The notes below the pieces were generated by a model. That model was not told the DNA's origin. It did no database searches and was given only the letters and a program-made list of their open reading frames with translations. Position numbers and translations under genes: made by a program. From Amaranthus tricolor (lineage: Eukaryota > Streptophyta > Magnoliopsida > Caryophyllales > Amaranthaceae), in contig NC_080056.1 in assembly GCF_026212465.1 (NCBI RefSeq), forward strand, positions 13,225,607 to 13,289,606: a stretch of DNA of 64,000 nt. The letters run 5' to 3'. Shown in pieces: positions 33,249 through 45,618 of the stretch. Within the stretch, counting starts at the first letter, position 1; each line of letters starts with the position of its first letter.

Positions 33249-36200
33249 ATATTTGGTTAAAGTTATAGAAAATTAAAATTAACTAATTTGCCGTGTTAAA
33301 TTAAAATATATTTAATTATATTTTAATTTATAAATTAATGAAGAAATTAAACATTTGATCAAAAGAGAATATAAAGGAGTACAACATTCTGTTGGCGCGA
33401 ATTCTTCCTTTTATTTTCAGGATAATGCAATGGCGACCATGATTAGTAACTTCTAGCAAAACTGTGAGTTTCTCTCTTCGAAACCTTCTTTTCATCAATT
33501 CATTTAATTCATAGTATATGAATTTTACTTAGTTTACTAATTCAAATTTGTATTACGGATTTACAATTGCTATTTTAATTTATTAGTCTATTAATTTAGC
33601 ATTTTCTGATTATCCCTTTTTTTATGGGAATTATTTGAATTGGACGGCGTTAGGTTTCCCTCAGTTACATCTAGGTTTACTAGATTGCTCGAGTCTAGAC
33701 TTATTGTAATTGATCTGGTATTAAGTTTAAATTATTAGCAATTTCATTGTTTTACATTCTTCTTAGCTTGTTTTTGATGTAATTATTTGTAGTTTTTGTT
33801 CTCGTATGTTGTAGCCATATAGTGTGGGGTGTGTCCAGTCCTTGACATGTATCGCTTTTTTTGATTCAATTTCAAACTTAGCGGAGATAACAATCTTTAG
33901 ATTGTGGTGCTTATAATGTTTCTTTGTTTATTTTGGTTTAACTATTAATGCTAAAATAGTAACATACTCGGGAATCCCTCTGTTCCTCAAAGGCACAGAG
34001 TTGTAGATGATAAAGTCATCACGTGATTATCAATTGTTATTTCACAGTATGAGACGGTCTCACCGTGATACATGTCTCGTACTTGGGTTAAATAGCCCAA
34101 TAATAGAAACTATTAGCTTATGGCTTCTTGTTTTGAAGTAGTCTCACTGTATTATTTGTAAGAGGAGATGTAGCATATTACTCCCTTTGTCTAGTGTTTT
34201 AGCTACACATACTATTTTAATTCGTCTATTATATTATCTCTTTTGGACATGACCCTATCTAGAATATATTTACTAAAATATCCTGTTTCTCCCTTTTCGC
34301 CTGGTTTGTGTGGTGGGGCTATAGACACAGAAAGTGTGTGTAAGGACTGTACGGTGCATTGTGCAAAGTGGTGATCACAATAACGGTTAAAAATCCAATG
34401 CCAGTGGTTTTGCGACTGTCATGGCTTATATTATGGTTGTGGTGAGCTGTATAACCTTTATTATGCGGTGAAAATGCTGTGGGGTGGCATACATTTTACA
34501 TTATGGTAAAGTAGGAAATGAGATAGGTCATAGGAGAGATTTGAAAATAACCAGCATTGAGTAGCTTTTGCCTTTATGTCAGAATTAGTTATTTGAGAAC
34601 CAATATGAGACGGAAGGTATTTACTTTGGGATGGAGTGTGTATAATATGGGTGATAGCTAGCTATGGTATGACGTTGTCTCTTAGAAAGCTCTTCGATAC
34701 CACATTATTTAGGAGAATTAGGTTAGTTTTATTCTGAATGATTGTGGTAGAATTTCCTGACCTTGAAGCTCATATCGCCAAGTCTGCATTTGTAAGGTTA
34801 TTAGAGATTATGTATAATGTCAATTGTCTAGGATTAAAAGAAATCTGAATCGGTAGAATTAGGTTAGTTTTATTCTGTGAAATGTGAATGGCATTTATTC
34901 AGTTATAAAAATTGTTTTTTTTTTTTTGAAATTTACGTTGTTTTGTTGGGAAAATGTGATTTGGTGGCTCATAATGAGCTATTTCCAGGTTGGCGTTGAT
35001 GCTTGATATAGTATTGGCCTTTCTTATGATCTTTGATACCTGGTAGATGAGTTCTACTGGATTTGAGATGACCAATGTAGATTGGGCAAGATTGGGACCC
35101 TAGAAAACCAACTTTCTTGGACACTTATTTTCTATTGAATTATAAGGAAGTTTGGTGCTTTGGAACAAAGCATAGGATTCGTAGAGAGTGGCATCAGATG
35201 GAGCATTTCATGATATTGTTTTTTAGTCGATCATCTGCTTGCGAATTATTTTATATTATAGATAGTTAAGTGGCATGTCTGTACTTGAAGGAAGATGCAA
35301 TCACATTGTGTGTTATTTTTGAGTTAGTGCCCTTTCAGGCTTCGATAATGGGGATTATGTTGTTACTGTGCTAGGATGGTGGGACTTGAGATTTGTATGC
35401 TCCTTTGCAGTAGAGAAATTTAAACTTTTTTAAGGCTATCATCTTAAAATCTATTATTAATGTTAGTCAAGCAAGTTTAGGACTTCCAATTATGTCTTCA
35501 ATCACATGTGACTTGTGCTGTAATATCCAATACCAATTGAATCAGGGCACTGTTATGTGGGATTGTGGGGGTGACAATCTGTTTCTTGGTATTCCTGTGA
35601 ACCAACTTGGATTTAAACTGTTTCTGGAATTTCTGGTAACTCACTATATAATGGAGACAAATTAAAGTACATATTCAATTCGATGAAGCTTAAGTTGTTG
35701 ATGCTTCCTTTCAGCTGTAGTTAGTGGCACTGGCTCTTGAACAGGAAAGGTTCTTTTATGTTTTAATCCTCATATGTGCATTGATAAAATCAGCCATGCA
35801 CTCATTATCTTTTAGATAGCTACGTTTCATAAAATTTTCTGATCTCAAAGTATTCTTTTTAATTGTACATTCTTTACACAGAAAAGACCTGAAGGCTAAA
35901 AGTCATCTATGTACCCCAAATAACATGCGTAACCAATGTATTATAATTTTTTTGACCCACTCACCTTCATATATTTTTTTTATAATCCTGCAGCGTCAGA
36001 AACCCAATACAAAGTAGGGATATGTTTTACTGATAAGGGCCCTTGGTTTTTGAACCTAGTGACTTGAATCATATAAGAAGATGCTGGCAGAAGGCAATGG
36101 ATTATTGAGGACAGATTGACAGACGGATTACAGTCTCTCAGAAAGATGACCAGAGCGTCCTATCCACTGCCATTTTTGGGCCGTCGTGCAAGAGGGGGGT

Positions 36201-37027
36201 CTTGTTGGCTGTAAAGTTACTTCACAAGAAAACACATTCCAGACACAACATTGTTTCACTCGAGCTAAACGTGAACTTTTCAAGTAATTGACTTTTGTAA
36301 CTCCGTAGTCAGCTTTTACCACATCCCATTTCAGTGGATATTTGTCAAGTGAACATTAAAATTATTGTGTTGGTAGCCTGCTACTAACTTTTCTGTTATG
36401 TTTTGACCTTATCCCTAAAGAGTACAAAAGCTAGCGAGTGGTTGCATTTATTGGTCCTTGATTCTTTCTGACCGACTGTATATGTTATACTGTGTTATAG
36501 GTCCTCCACCCTCTTAATACTAAAAAATTTCTTAATTGAATGAATTATAAATTTATGATGGTATAGGGCGATATGCAACGGTAGAAACCGCATCTGATCT
36601 TCATATGTAATCTGGTGATCTTTACAGTTTACTGTAAATAATGTGATGGGGAGAGTGCATCTACCGGTCTGGTATTACTTCTCTGGTGTGTTCATTTCAT
36701 CCCAATGTTTCAAATATTCATATTGAATACTGGACCACAAGGGTATAGAGACTTGATACTTCATTTTGGACTAGAAACATGATAGAGTTACATGAAGTGG
36801 CCTCATCTGACTCTTGGAGGCATATCTTGTATGCCACCGGTAGTCTTTACATCTGAGTAACATGGCATGTGACTACCAAAATTATGCTAAATTGTGTTGT
36901 CGATCTGCTGACTTCTTATATGGAGACCGACAGGCGACATATATTGTATGAATGAATGTGGAAGTCTACTAGAAGCATGAACTGCAGCCTTCACTTGTTT
37001 TAGTGATATTATTGTTACAATTTTCAG
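33249..37027. other. Long region without a recognised coding gene; possible leader exons and introns
   Basis: Base composition is less repetitive than in the flanks and no long frame exists. Exon-like signals are present: a purine/pyrimidine-balanced stretch at about 33390-33470 followed by GTGAG, and an acceptor CCTGCAG at about 35997 followed by non-AT-rich sequence to 36260. These could be leader exons of the small gene at 37031. A repeat at 34045-34160 is the reverse complement of one at 42350-42440. Confidence 0.4.
34045..34160 (+). repeat. Dispersed repeat, copy A (GAGACGGTCTCACCGTGA family)
   Basis: It contains GAGACGGTCTCACCGTGA at the start, then CTTGGGTTAAATAGCCCA, then TATTAGCTTATGG and TTGTTTTGAAGTAGTCTCAC. 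The segment at 42350-42440 carries the last three blocks in reverse complement and ends in the same GTCTCACCGTGAGAC palindrome. It is non-coding, of unknown class, and resembles a small MITE. Confidence 0.6.
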
Positions 37028-37030
37028 AAA

Positions 37031-37332
37031 ATGAGGACCACTTTCAAAAAATTCATCCCTGACACTGCCAGCAATGAAAATTTTTTAGAGGTATATATCT
37101 CGGTAAACCTTAAATGAATCTATGTTACCTCTTTCTTAATTTCAATTGCCACCTATTTTAATTTTCAAGACACGGTTCTAATCTAAAATCAGATTGTCAT
37201 TGGGTTTGTTTACTTCCTGTCACTTTTCTGTTTTTGTTTGTTCAGTGTCACCTGGGTGCTGTTGGACGTTATATCTCTAACAGAAATGGCTTTGTTATGA
37301 AGTCCTTAGGACCCTATTCAGGATACATTTGA
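37031..37332 (+). CDS. Candidate small spliced peptide gene (48 residues)
   Basis: An acceptor TTTTCAG (37021-37027) precedes ATG 37031. The first coding exon ends at 37090 before GTATAT. A second exon starts at 37246 after TTGTTCAG and ends at TGA 37330-37332. The join is in phase 0 and gives MRTTFKKFIPDTASNENFLE followed by CHLGAVGRYISNRNGFVMKS and LGPYSGYI. Coding density is higher than around it and both splice sites are good. I cannot name it. A spliced short frame in a long leader with a Ser/Gly/Pro/Tyr-rich C-terminus is reminiscent of conserved peptide uORFs that stall ribosomes, but no main ORF was found in the next 3 kb. It could also be a chance ORF or a small secreted-size peptide gene. 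Confidence 0.4.
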
Positions 37333-38417
37333 ACACTTATGTTGCTTCATTATAAGGTAATTTGTAAACAGCTTATGAAAAATTTGATATACTCTTCATC
37401 TGTAATTTCTTGGTTATATTATTGAGGGGAGCGTTAGGATGTATATTTCTTTTGAGTAACTTTCTTTTTCTGGTCCTAAAAAACCTAGGCTACTATTTCT
37501 TCTCTTTACTAGACAAGATGGGGACCCTTGTCTGCTTGTTTTGCTGTTCTAGGTTGTCTTTGAGACTGAAGTTAAGATTTTCGGGTTCCACTCTTCTTTC
37601 TTACACTTTATCCTTTTTTATTTTGTGTGTGTAACAAAGAGCTTAAGTGTAGAGATTCAACTTGTAAGAAAAACAATCTTGAGGATCAAATCTTAAGATG
37701 AAAACTCAGCTCCACACAAATAGGCTTGTGGATGTGAAAATCAGAACCATGCATTCCAATAGAAATTTTGATATTTCTAACCTCTCATTGTCAGATATAT
37801 CTGTGCAGTGTTAAGTGTACACATTCCCGAAAGTCACCTGCAGAAAATAAACCGATTTATGTTAACATCTTGTTCGCACTCTTATGCATTTGTTATTTGT
37901 ACTAGCCTGTGGTGTTTGTTTATAGGGAAGGTTAAGTATGCAGTCTTGCCCTTAGAAGTTAAGTAGCAGTCTTTAAGAAGACCATGATGTACTTTTTATT
38001 ATACCTAATCCACTTCTATCATTGTTTTTTTTTTTATTTTTTAAATTTTTTAAATTTTAGGTTAATTAATATTTATGATATAAATTCAACATAATTTTTT
38101 TTATAATTGAACATAAAATTAAATGCCAGGAATATTCTGAAGGAAACCACAAATTTATAGTTCTCAGATTTAGGATTGTAATAGAATATAGTAGAATGGT
38201 TTGTTGAATCATTTGCACTTCCTATTTATGTGAAGTTGAACCAGACAGCATCACCGCATCATGACCATATGGTGAAGGTGTCAAAATATAGGTCGTATTA
38301 ACTGCAAAGTAAGTCGCATTGACCGCAAAATACGATTTAAGACCATTACCGTAATTTTTATGAGTGTGACCGAAATCATATTTTTAAGGGTAAGTTGCAT
38401 ACATCTAATGTTCAAAG
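37333..38417. other. Intergenic or 3' region, nothing recognised
   Basis: AT-rich with one short unsupported frame (37410-37634). A block at 38275-38370 containing GGTCGTATTAACTGC-like text echoes 41055-41110 (CGACCTATATTGCAGTCG), probably fragments of one old repeat. Confidence 0.4.
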
Positions 38418-38964
38418 CAGGGTCAAAGCCAGGATTTTGATTAGGAGGTCCAAATTGTCGATATACTAGCAAATTATTTACTATATAAAAACTAGTTAAA
38501 CTATGAAAATTTTAAAATCATGTAGACTGAAATGACCTTAAATTGTAGCTCAAAATATATTTAACAAATAGAGTGGAAGCTTTTCTATAATTATCCCTTT
38601 TGAAAAAAACTAAGTTTTTTTTTTACTCTATATATTTGCCTAGGAAATCTCCAAAAAAAAACACTACTAAAATTAAGATAGTAAAAATTTAAACACACAC
38701 TAAAATAATGAATGTGAAATTATGAAAGAAAAAAAGTAATGATATTTACTATAAATTTATTAGCCTATAAAAAAAAAATAGTTTACATTATGGTTTGATC
38801 CATTAATCTTAAATGCAAATATGTTATTCCAAATATTGAGTTATAGTAATATTTCTTATATTTTTGCAGTCACGTTAGTAAGGGGGACAAAGCCAAAAAT
38901 ACAAAGAGTCGTATTTTCGGCAAGGGGGCCGAGTCTCCCCGGCCCCCATGTAGCTTCGCCTATG
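38418..38964. mobile_element. hAT-type MITE, 8-bp TSD GTTCAAAG
   Basis: GTTCAAAG at 38410-38417 and 38965-38972 flanks a 547-bp element. Ends are CAGGGTCAAAGCCAGG and, from the right inward, CATAGGCGAAGCTACATGG. CA/TG termini with 8-bp duplications are hAT hallmarks. A GC-rich phrase (GGGGGCCGAGTCTCCCCGGC) lies next to the right end. No coding capacity. Confidence 0.87.
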
Positions 38965-40186
38965 GTTCAAAGTCTGCCTAGGTGGGGAGCCACTTGGCAT
39001 TGAGGCAATTATGTTGTTGAATCTAGCTGATTAATTTTCTATTTAGGTCTCAAACTACAATGTTTGAATGCTGATCAATATTTTGAAAGGTTATGTGCAA
39101 GTTTAAGTAAATAATGATTCCATGTCACTGTGTATACCAACATTTTGATAGTTTCTTTTTTCTTTAATATTCTACCTAAAACACTACTTGCAGGATATTG
39201 TACATTGTCCAAGTTCAAAGTTCTGCTGCTGCAGTTGAGTATTATTGTAAAGTTTATGAAATCATCCTCTCTAAGTTGTTTCATTTTTTTTGTTAAAATT
39301 GATATTATTAGTGTAATTGGAACTATGATATAACAAAGCAAATAAAGCAGGTGACTCAAAATCAACTATTTTGTCCAAAAAAGAAACCGAATGTTGCTGT
39401 TTAGGCAAAGTCAAAAGCATAGGAATAGAGCAAGTGCTTTTCAAATTTTCTACTGGGTTAAAATAGACTATAAAGTACTATTTATAGCATTCGTGAACCT
39501 CTTCCCATATTCCCTTATCTCGTATACCTTTTCCTAGGTTTAGCTATGATTATAACTATAAAATAGCCTGCATGATGCATGAACCTAAGTTCAGACTTTT
39601 TGATTTGTACATTGCAATTACAGCCGGTTTAATAACCAGTACTAAATGATGGTAATGAGAATAATTTTAGTGTTAATTTTCATGATATGTAGTTTAAATT
39701 TCCATGACATGTATCATGTTATTTCGTAATGAAAGTTTGATCATAAAAGTTTTTTTTTCATAATTTTTCATTACCATCCAATACCACATTTTCAAATGGG
39801 GAGTAACCATGATCATTAAACTTATTTATTAGATATTTTCCTTCTAAAATTACACTAATTTTTCATTACTATTCTCACTATTTAGTATTATAAACGGACC
39901 GTTAGTATCTTAGTTACTGAACTAATCATATTCTCCTTAAAACTTATAATAGAGTTTTTTTTTTTTATTGTTTATGGTGGCTTTTTAAGGAAACGTGACA
40001 GAACGTATACAGATTGAAAAAATGACCATAAACTAGAGGTTCTGGAGGGGTTACATTTGTTGTGGGAGCATGTGGGGTTGCTATATTCTGTTTCTTTTTC
40101 CTTTTCCTTTTCAAATCATTAAATATCATTGTCTCTTGCCACAACACATTCATTATTTATTGTATGTTCTCCTTGTTTGGTGTGGG

Positions 40187-40194
40187 TATATATA
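40187..40194 (+). promoter_or_regulatory. TATA box of the MAKR6-like gene
   Basis: TATATATA lies about 86 bp upstream of the start codon, followed at a normal distance by CCTTGCTGCATTCC, a plausible start region for a short leader. Confidence 0.55.
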
Positions 40195-40279
40195 TGTGTC
40201 CTTGCTGCATTCCGTAGCATGCAGAAAGTCGGGTCACAACCTATAATATTGCACAAATCTATCTCCTTTCTAATTGGTT

Positions 40280-41326
40280 ATGGATTCATCAAGACCTCTT
40301 TCTATCGAGAGCTTCTCATACAGTTGGCTTATAAACCTAAAACCATCCCTTGAAAGCCTTAGTGAATCCTTCAGGGCTGCTATGGATTCATCCGATGAGT
40401 CTTTCTTCATCGAGATGGACCCGAACATGCCCGCTTCAAAGAGGTTCAAGAAACTTGACTGTGATTTTGATTTCAATCTTCCGTTCTCAGAGCAATCCAC
40501 GGCTGCTATTGTACATGCGGATGAGCTCTTTTGTGAGGGTTTCCTTCTGCCTTTTGTTAAACAATACAGTGATTCAAGCCCATGTGTTTCTCCTTTGTCT
40601 GATTTTCAGAACACAGAAACTACTGCAGGTAATGATGATCGTAAGATCAGGTGCTCTTCCTTGAGAAGGTGTAGGAGCTTATTGTCTCGAAAAATGTTCG
40701 AAAAATACTTGTATTTTTTGTTCCCATTATTGGGGAAAATGAGAGGCTTCAGATCAAAGTCTAAAAACACTGAGGATAATAGAATCTGGGTGGTGAAGAA
40801 TAACAGGTCAAGTTCACCTCTAGCATCCCCTAGAACAAGTGTTGGGTCCTTCCCCGGAGACTGGAGGCGGCCTTCTGATTCCGAAAGCTCAATTCACGAC
40901 GCAGTTCTTCATTGCAAAAGGTCAATTGGTATGTAATTTTTGAACCTATCAATATTCCGGTAGTTCTGTAATACTATGGGTTTGTGTACATAATGAAGGA
41001 ACCTTATTATCAAGAAGTCAATAGTAAACGGATATCATGATCAATACGGATGATTTTGTGGTCAATACGACCTATATTGCAGTCGCGATACGATAATGCG
41101 GCCTGGTTTTTGCACCATGAAAAGGACAGCCGAACAAGTAGCATTATCTTTATTTTTATTTTTATTTTTTATTTTTTTTTGAAATAAACAAGTAGCATTA
41201 GTTAGTTATACTTTTACATTTTTTGCAGAGGAAGGGAATGAGGTGCAGAGATGTTCATGTCTCTTTCTACCTCTCATCTCTTTTATGTACTTCCCTTTTC
41301 TTTGCTTATATTTTGGTGCAAGTTAA
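40280..41326 (+). CDS. MAKR6: Membrane-associated kinase regulator 6-like protein
   Basis: Exon 1 is 40280-40928 and exon 2 is 41229-41326 (GT-AG intron, phase 1), giving 248 residues. Family landmarks in order: SIESFSYSWLINLKPSLESL near the N-terminus, FIEMDPNMPASKRF, a D/E-rich FDFNLPFSEQ segment, AAIVHADELFCEGFLLPF, a basic Ser/Arg-rich middle (CSSLRRCRSLLSRK), and SSSPLASPRTSVGSFPGDW. The last exon ends in a hydrophobic tail. MAKR proteins are plasma-membrane-attached through basic stretches and modulate receptor kinase signalling (BKI1 is the model member). ATG 40280 is preferred because the upstream part of the frame has no ATG. No lesions. Confidence 0.85.
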
Positions 41327-43093
41327 TGCAGTGGTCCTGCTTGGAACCTCAAAAATACAAGAATATATTCATGTATAAGAATATTTTTCTTTAATTTCCC
41401 TTTTATTCCTTTATGTAATAGATTTGTAAAGTGAAAATAATCACCATATTGATTACGAGGGTGTTTGGCAAATTAGCTTATTGAGTAATTTTAGCTTATT
41501 TTAATATAAATAGATAGTTTGGTGGTCAAACCAATCAATGCTAATGTTTGGTGAATTAGCTAGTTGAAACAGCTTATTGATACAAATAAGTTGTTTTTGA
41601 ACAAGCTGCTTATAGCAGCGGGTTCAAAATTAGCTGGTCAAACCAATTAATAAAATCAGCCGGTCAAATCAACCATTATATTTTCTTATTCTTTATTGTT
41701 TTTATTTTGAGGTAAGGATAATTGGTGCTTAAAAAGAATCATACCCCTCAGCAATAGATTCTCTAGTATCTTATTCGTTTTGGTGATGCATATATCTAAA
41801 AATAATTTCAATTTTAATTTTATATTGTAAATTATTTTAATATTTTTAGATGTTTTCATGCAACTGATACAAATAATTTTCGTTACGTAATTTTTTTCAG
41901 TTCTTGTTGGATAGTAACTATAATTCCTTACGAACTTGAATTATTGAGTTTAAGTTGCAATATACAGGCAAACAGACAATTTTTGATACAAACAAATCAA
42001 GAATTTGAAAGGATTTTATTTGGTAAGTATGACATGAAGGTTTCACACGAAGATTGTTCTAATTAAGTCCTTTAATGTTTTTTTGGAGTTGTTTCTATCT
42101 GTTATTTTTGGGTTGTATTATTTGTGGTTATCATAAATTTTTTCATGTATATTATAAATTTTGGACATAATTACCTTGTTTATTCGTATTTTAATATTTT
42201 ATTAATGTTTTTGATCTCCACACATTTTTACTAACTTCAGTTTAACATTTTTATACTGTTTATGATCTCGGCCCACATTTTTTTTACCAACTTTACTTAA
42301 ATTAATTGTGGTTTATATTTTTTTTTTCCACTAATTTTATTCAGCCCGTCTAATATGAGAGCGTCTCACGGTGAGACGACTTCAAAACAAAAAACTCATA
42401 AGCTAAAAGTTTTTATTGTGGGCAATTAACCCAAGAATTTGTGAATTTCTCATTTTAATATTTTTAAATGCCTATGTTTAAAAAAAAATTATATGTTTTT
42501 AGTTCTTGTGAACATATGGAACTTTATGAAACAGAGTATTTTTTTTCTTTTACAATGACTCAATTATTTTCCTTTTTATCTCATATAAAAATTATATTTT
42601 CATTTATCACATTTTTTTAATCACTTATATTTGTCTTAATTTTCAATTATAAATGAATATTGCAATTGAAATGTTGCGATTTGATAAGTATTGGAGAATA
42701 TATTACTTCCTCCGTTCTAAAATACTTATAACGTTTGATTTTTTAGGTAGCTCAATATATAAATTTAATCTGTAATATATTATGTATAATAAAAAATATA
42801 AAAATTTAATATTAATAATTTTATATTGAGAGGAATCAAACCAAATTCTATTTAATTATATTTTAATTTAAAAATTAAAAGTTAATCACAAAGTAAGAAT
42901 GCTGAATGAATTATATTTGAAGTACGTTGCAGGCTGGTAACTGAAAACATAAATATCTCTTGTAATATCAGGCATAGTGAATACTGAATAGTTCTTGACT
43001 CGTACGTTGCTGTGGTCGTGTCTCGTGGTATGTCTCATGCAGACCACAATTAGGCATAGCTTATTAATAATTATATACTTCTGTTTGCCACAT
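41327..43093. other. Intergenic DNA with fragments of small transposons
   Basis: A GTGTTTGGCAAATTAGCTT block at about 41460 is typical of a common plant MITE end, but no matching right end was found. At about 42705 a Stowaway-like left end (CTTCCTCCGTTCTAAAATAC) appears without a partner. The repeat at 42350-42440 is listed separately. No gene is supported. Confidence 0.5.
42350..42440 (-). repeat. Dispersed repeat, copy B (inverted relative to 34045-34160)
   Basis: GTCTCACGGTGAGACGAC is followed by CTTCAAAACAAAAAACTCAT, AAGCTAAAAG and TTAACCCAAG, the reverse complement of blocks in the copy at 34045-34160. Confidence 0.6.
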
Positions 43094-43160
43094 TGTGTAA
43101 TTTTATTATATTTTCCTGTTTTTGCAAACACTTTTTCCAGGACATATTCTAATTGTATAT
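43094..43160 (+). repeat. 67-bp direct repeat, left copy
   Basis: It begins TGTGTAATTTTATTATATTT and ends TTCTAATTGTATAT. It is identical to 43661-43727 except for one base seen, and the two copies bracket 500 bp that contain the foldback element. Confidence 0.92.
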
Positions 43161-43201
43161 GAAAATTTAAAACAATTAAGTAATTTTAACAAAAAAATTA
43201 A

Positions 43202-43612
43202 AAAATAAGTTTTGGGTAAGTTTAATTTCAAAAATAAACATTTTTATATCCAAACCTAAGGTTAGGTTAACTGCGAACAAAAAAATTGGTTAAAAAAGTC
43301 AAAATTGTTTGTTCGCGGTTAATAAATGCAAAAAAAAAGGAGACAATGTCATAACGTTAGAAGGGACGAAAAAAACAAAAACATTGTTGTTCGCAGTTAG
43401 TAAATGTAAACAAACATGATTTCCACTTTTTTCGTCCCTTCTAACGGTATGACATCGTCTCCCTTTTGTTCACATTTATTAAATGCGAACAAACAATTTT
43501 GACATTTTTTGACTAATTTTTTTGTTTGTTGTTAGTAATTGTGAAATACCTGACCTTAGGCTGGGATATGAAAACTCTTATTTTTGAAATTAAGTTTTTC
43601 AAAATCTATTAT
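43202..43612. mobile_element. Foldback element with arms of about 180 bp
   Basis: Left arm 43202-43385 and right arm about 43425-43612 are inverted copies. They share the blocks AACCTAAGGTTAGGT-like, AAAATTGTTTGTTCGC, GGAGACRATGTCATA and CGTTAGAAGGGACGAAAAAA. The loop is only about 40 bp. No coding capacity. If transcribed, it would form a near-perfect long hairpin RNA. Confidence 0.85.
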
Positions 43613-43660
43613 ATTAATTTTTTTTTTGGTTAAAATTGCTTATCTGTTTTAATCATTCAA

Positions 43661-43727
43661 TGTGTAATTTTATTACATTTTCCTGTTTTTGCAAACACTT
43701 TTTCCAGGACATATTCTAATTGTATAT
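43661..43727 (+). repeat. 67-bp direct repeat, right copy
   Basis: Partner of 43094-43160; it includes TTGCAAACACTTTTTCCAG in both copies. Confidence 0.92.
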
Positions 43728-44393
43728 TGGCCATTTTTAAGGTCAAGTTTGTCATAAGTCAATTCTCACCGTCTCCGTTTTTTAGAGACATCTCTCATGC
43801 CCAACTCATTAGAAGCTAATCAAATTAAAAAAGGGTAACGAACTCACCAAATTAGAGATAATCTCTTAAAAAGGTCGTTTCTCACAATAATTTATGGTCT
43901 CAATATGCATGAATTAGCTCAAATTTGAGATTGTTATTAGTTTATTATATTATAATGAACTATTTTTAATTAAAAAAAAAAACTTTTCTAAACATTTGCA
44001 GTTTCTTAATTTATTTCTCATTCAATTTCTTACAAATCAGTATAATTTTTTTCGATTATTTTAACTTTTATTATTGCATTTTAACTATTTTTTTATAATT
44101 TCAATTCAGTTCAATCTAATCTATTTTCAATTAATTATAAATACAAATCTCAATTAATTTTAAACTTTACTTAAGTCCAATCCAAGATTAAGTTGCATGC
44201 CTTGCCTCTATCTCAAGATGAGCTAACCCAACTTGAATAATGACCAATCAAACTTGACTTAAGTAGCCTAGCTACACAATAGTAGTCAAATTACCTTACT
44301 AATTAAAGCCCTCATTTTAAGTTGCTTGTCTTGATCTTGTCCTCTCTTAAATAACATTAACCCCCAACTTCTAGTCAAGTTTACTTATTATAT

Positions 44394-44464
<71 letters not shown>

Positions 44465-45277
44465 GATTTAAAAAGAAAGATACCAATTGCTTTTATTTCT
44501 AAATTATAACCAATTACTAGAGATGGTGACGATTAAAAAAATACATATAATGTGGACATGGATGTGATGAGCCAAAAATATTTATTTTTATAATTTTTGT
44601 ATCTAATTGAATTAAATTAATTAATTGTGACGAAATAGCCTACTTTTTTTTATATGATGGTCGAATATCATAGAGGCATGGTACGAAAGTATGCATAACA
44701 AATAACAATTATTCTTGAGTAGGTATTTAGTTTGTATACGTCATAATATTCTTCCCATTTTATTAAGGAAAAAGAAAGGTGTTTCTTAGAAACTCAAGAT
44801 ATGGCCCACTACAATGAGAGAAAATGGAAGCATCCAAATTGAAGGAATCCTTATTCCTTCATTCTCTAGTTTCATTTTTGAGTTATGTTTGAACATACTC
44901 TACACTTCTAGTTGATGTTCAAAAGATTAATATTACTCACTCCCTTGTTTAATATTCTACCCATTTCAAATATTTCACCTAAAGGAGAGAGAAATTTAAT
45001 TAATATTTTTGACACATATTTAGAAGATAAAATATATCCATGTGAGATCTCGTTAGATTCGTCTTATTGTATACTTTTTTATTATTTATTTTTTATAATT
45101 TTTTATTTTGTGTATTTAGAGATTTTAAGGTTTAAATTTTTTTTTGAAAATTATGCAAAAAATAAATGGGAAGAGAAAAAGAAACGTAGGGAGTAGTAAT
45201 CTAGGTCAAAATATAAGGGAACAAATTACAATTAACGATGGATTAAAGATCTAAAATCAAGGGTAACACCAACATAT
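43728..45277. other. AT-rich intergenic DNA with a (TAA)n microsatellite
   Basis: No genes were seen. A perfect TAA/ATA run occupies about 44392-44463. Other short frames (for example 44912-45196) are AT-driven and unsupported. Confidence 0.6.
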
Positions 45278-45618
45278 ATATGGTCATGGTCATGATAATT
45301 AGCTAGTGTCCCACACAAAGTCATGGTCCGGGGGGAGAGGTAGTGAACAGATCATAATGTACCCCTTTGAGGGAGAGCGCTGGAGAAATGCACACAATCA
45401 AGAAAGCCTTAAGGTAGTGAGAGCGCTGAAAATAGAGCAATGGGTAGCACCAAGATTACGTAGGAGAAATAACCTGCAAAATGTACAAAACAAGATGGAC
45501 TATGATAAATTAGCTAAACTACATAGGGTAGAAAGAGGTAAGTGAATGGGCACTATCTAAGTTACGAATTCGACGCCTCTAACTATTTTTGTTGCTCGTC
45601 AGGTCCTTTGAGATGTAC
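45278..45618. repeat. Dispersed repeat, copy 2 (same family as 17845-18240)
   Basis: It carries GGTCATGGTCAT, GAGGGAGAGCGCTGGAGA, CACACAATCAA, AAACTACATAGGGT and CGACGCCTCTAACTA then TTGCTCGTCAGGTCCT in the order found in the first copy. The open frame at 45306-45545 over it has no independent support. Confidence 0.6.

Noticed and set aside
34180..34660. Possible Stowaway MITE starting CTCCCTTTGTCTAGTG
   Set aside because: No convincing inverted right end; the best partner near 34630 matches only a few bases.
36540..36830. Possible box C/D snoRNAs (ATGATGG and CTGA motifs)
   Set aside because: Box spacing and flanking stems do not fit, and the motifs are short enough to be chance.
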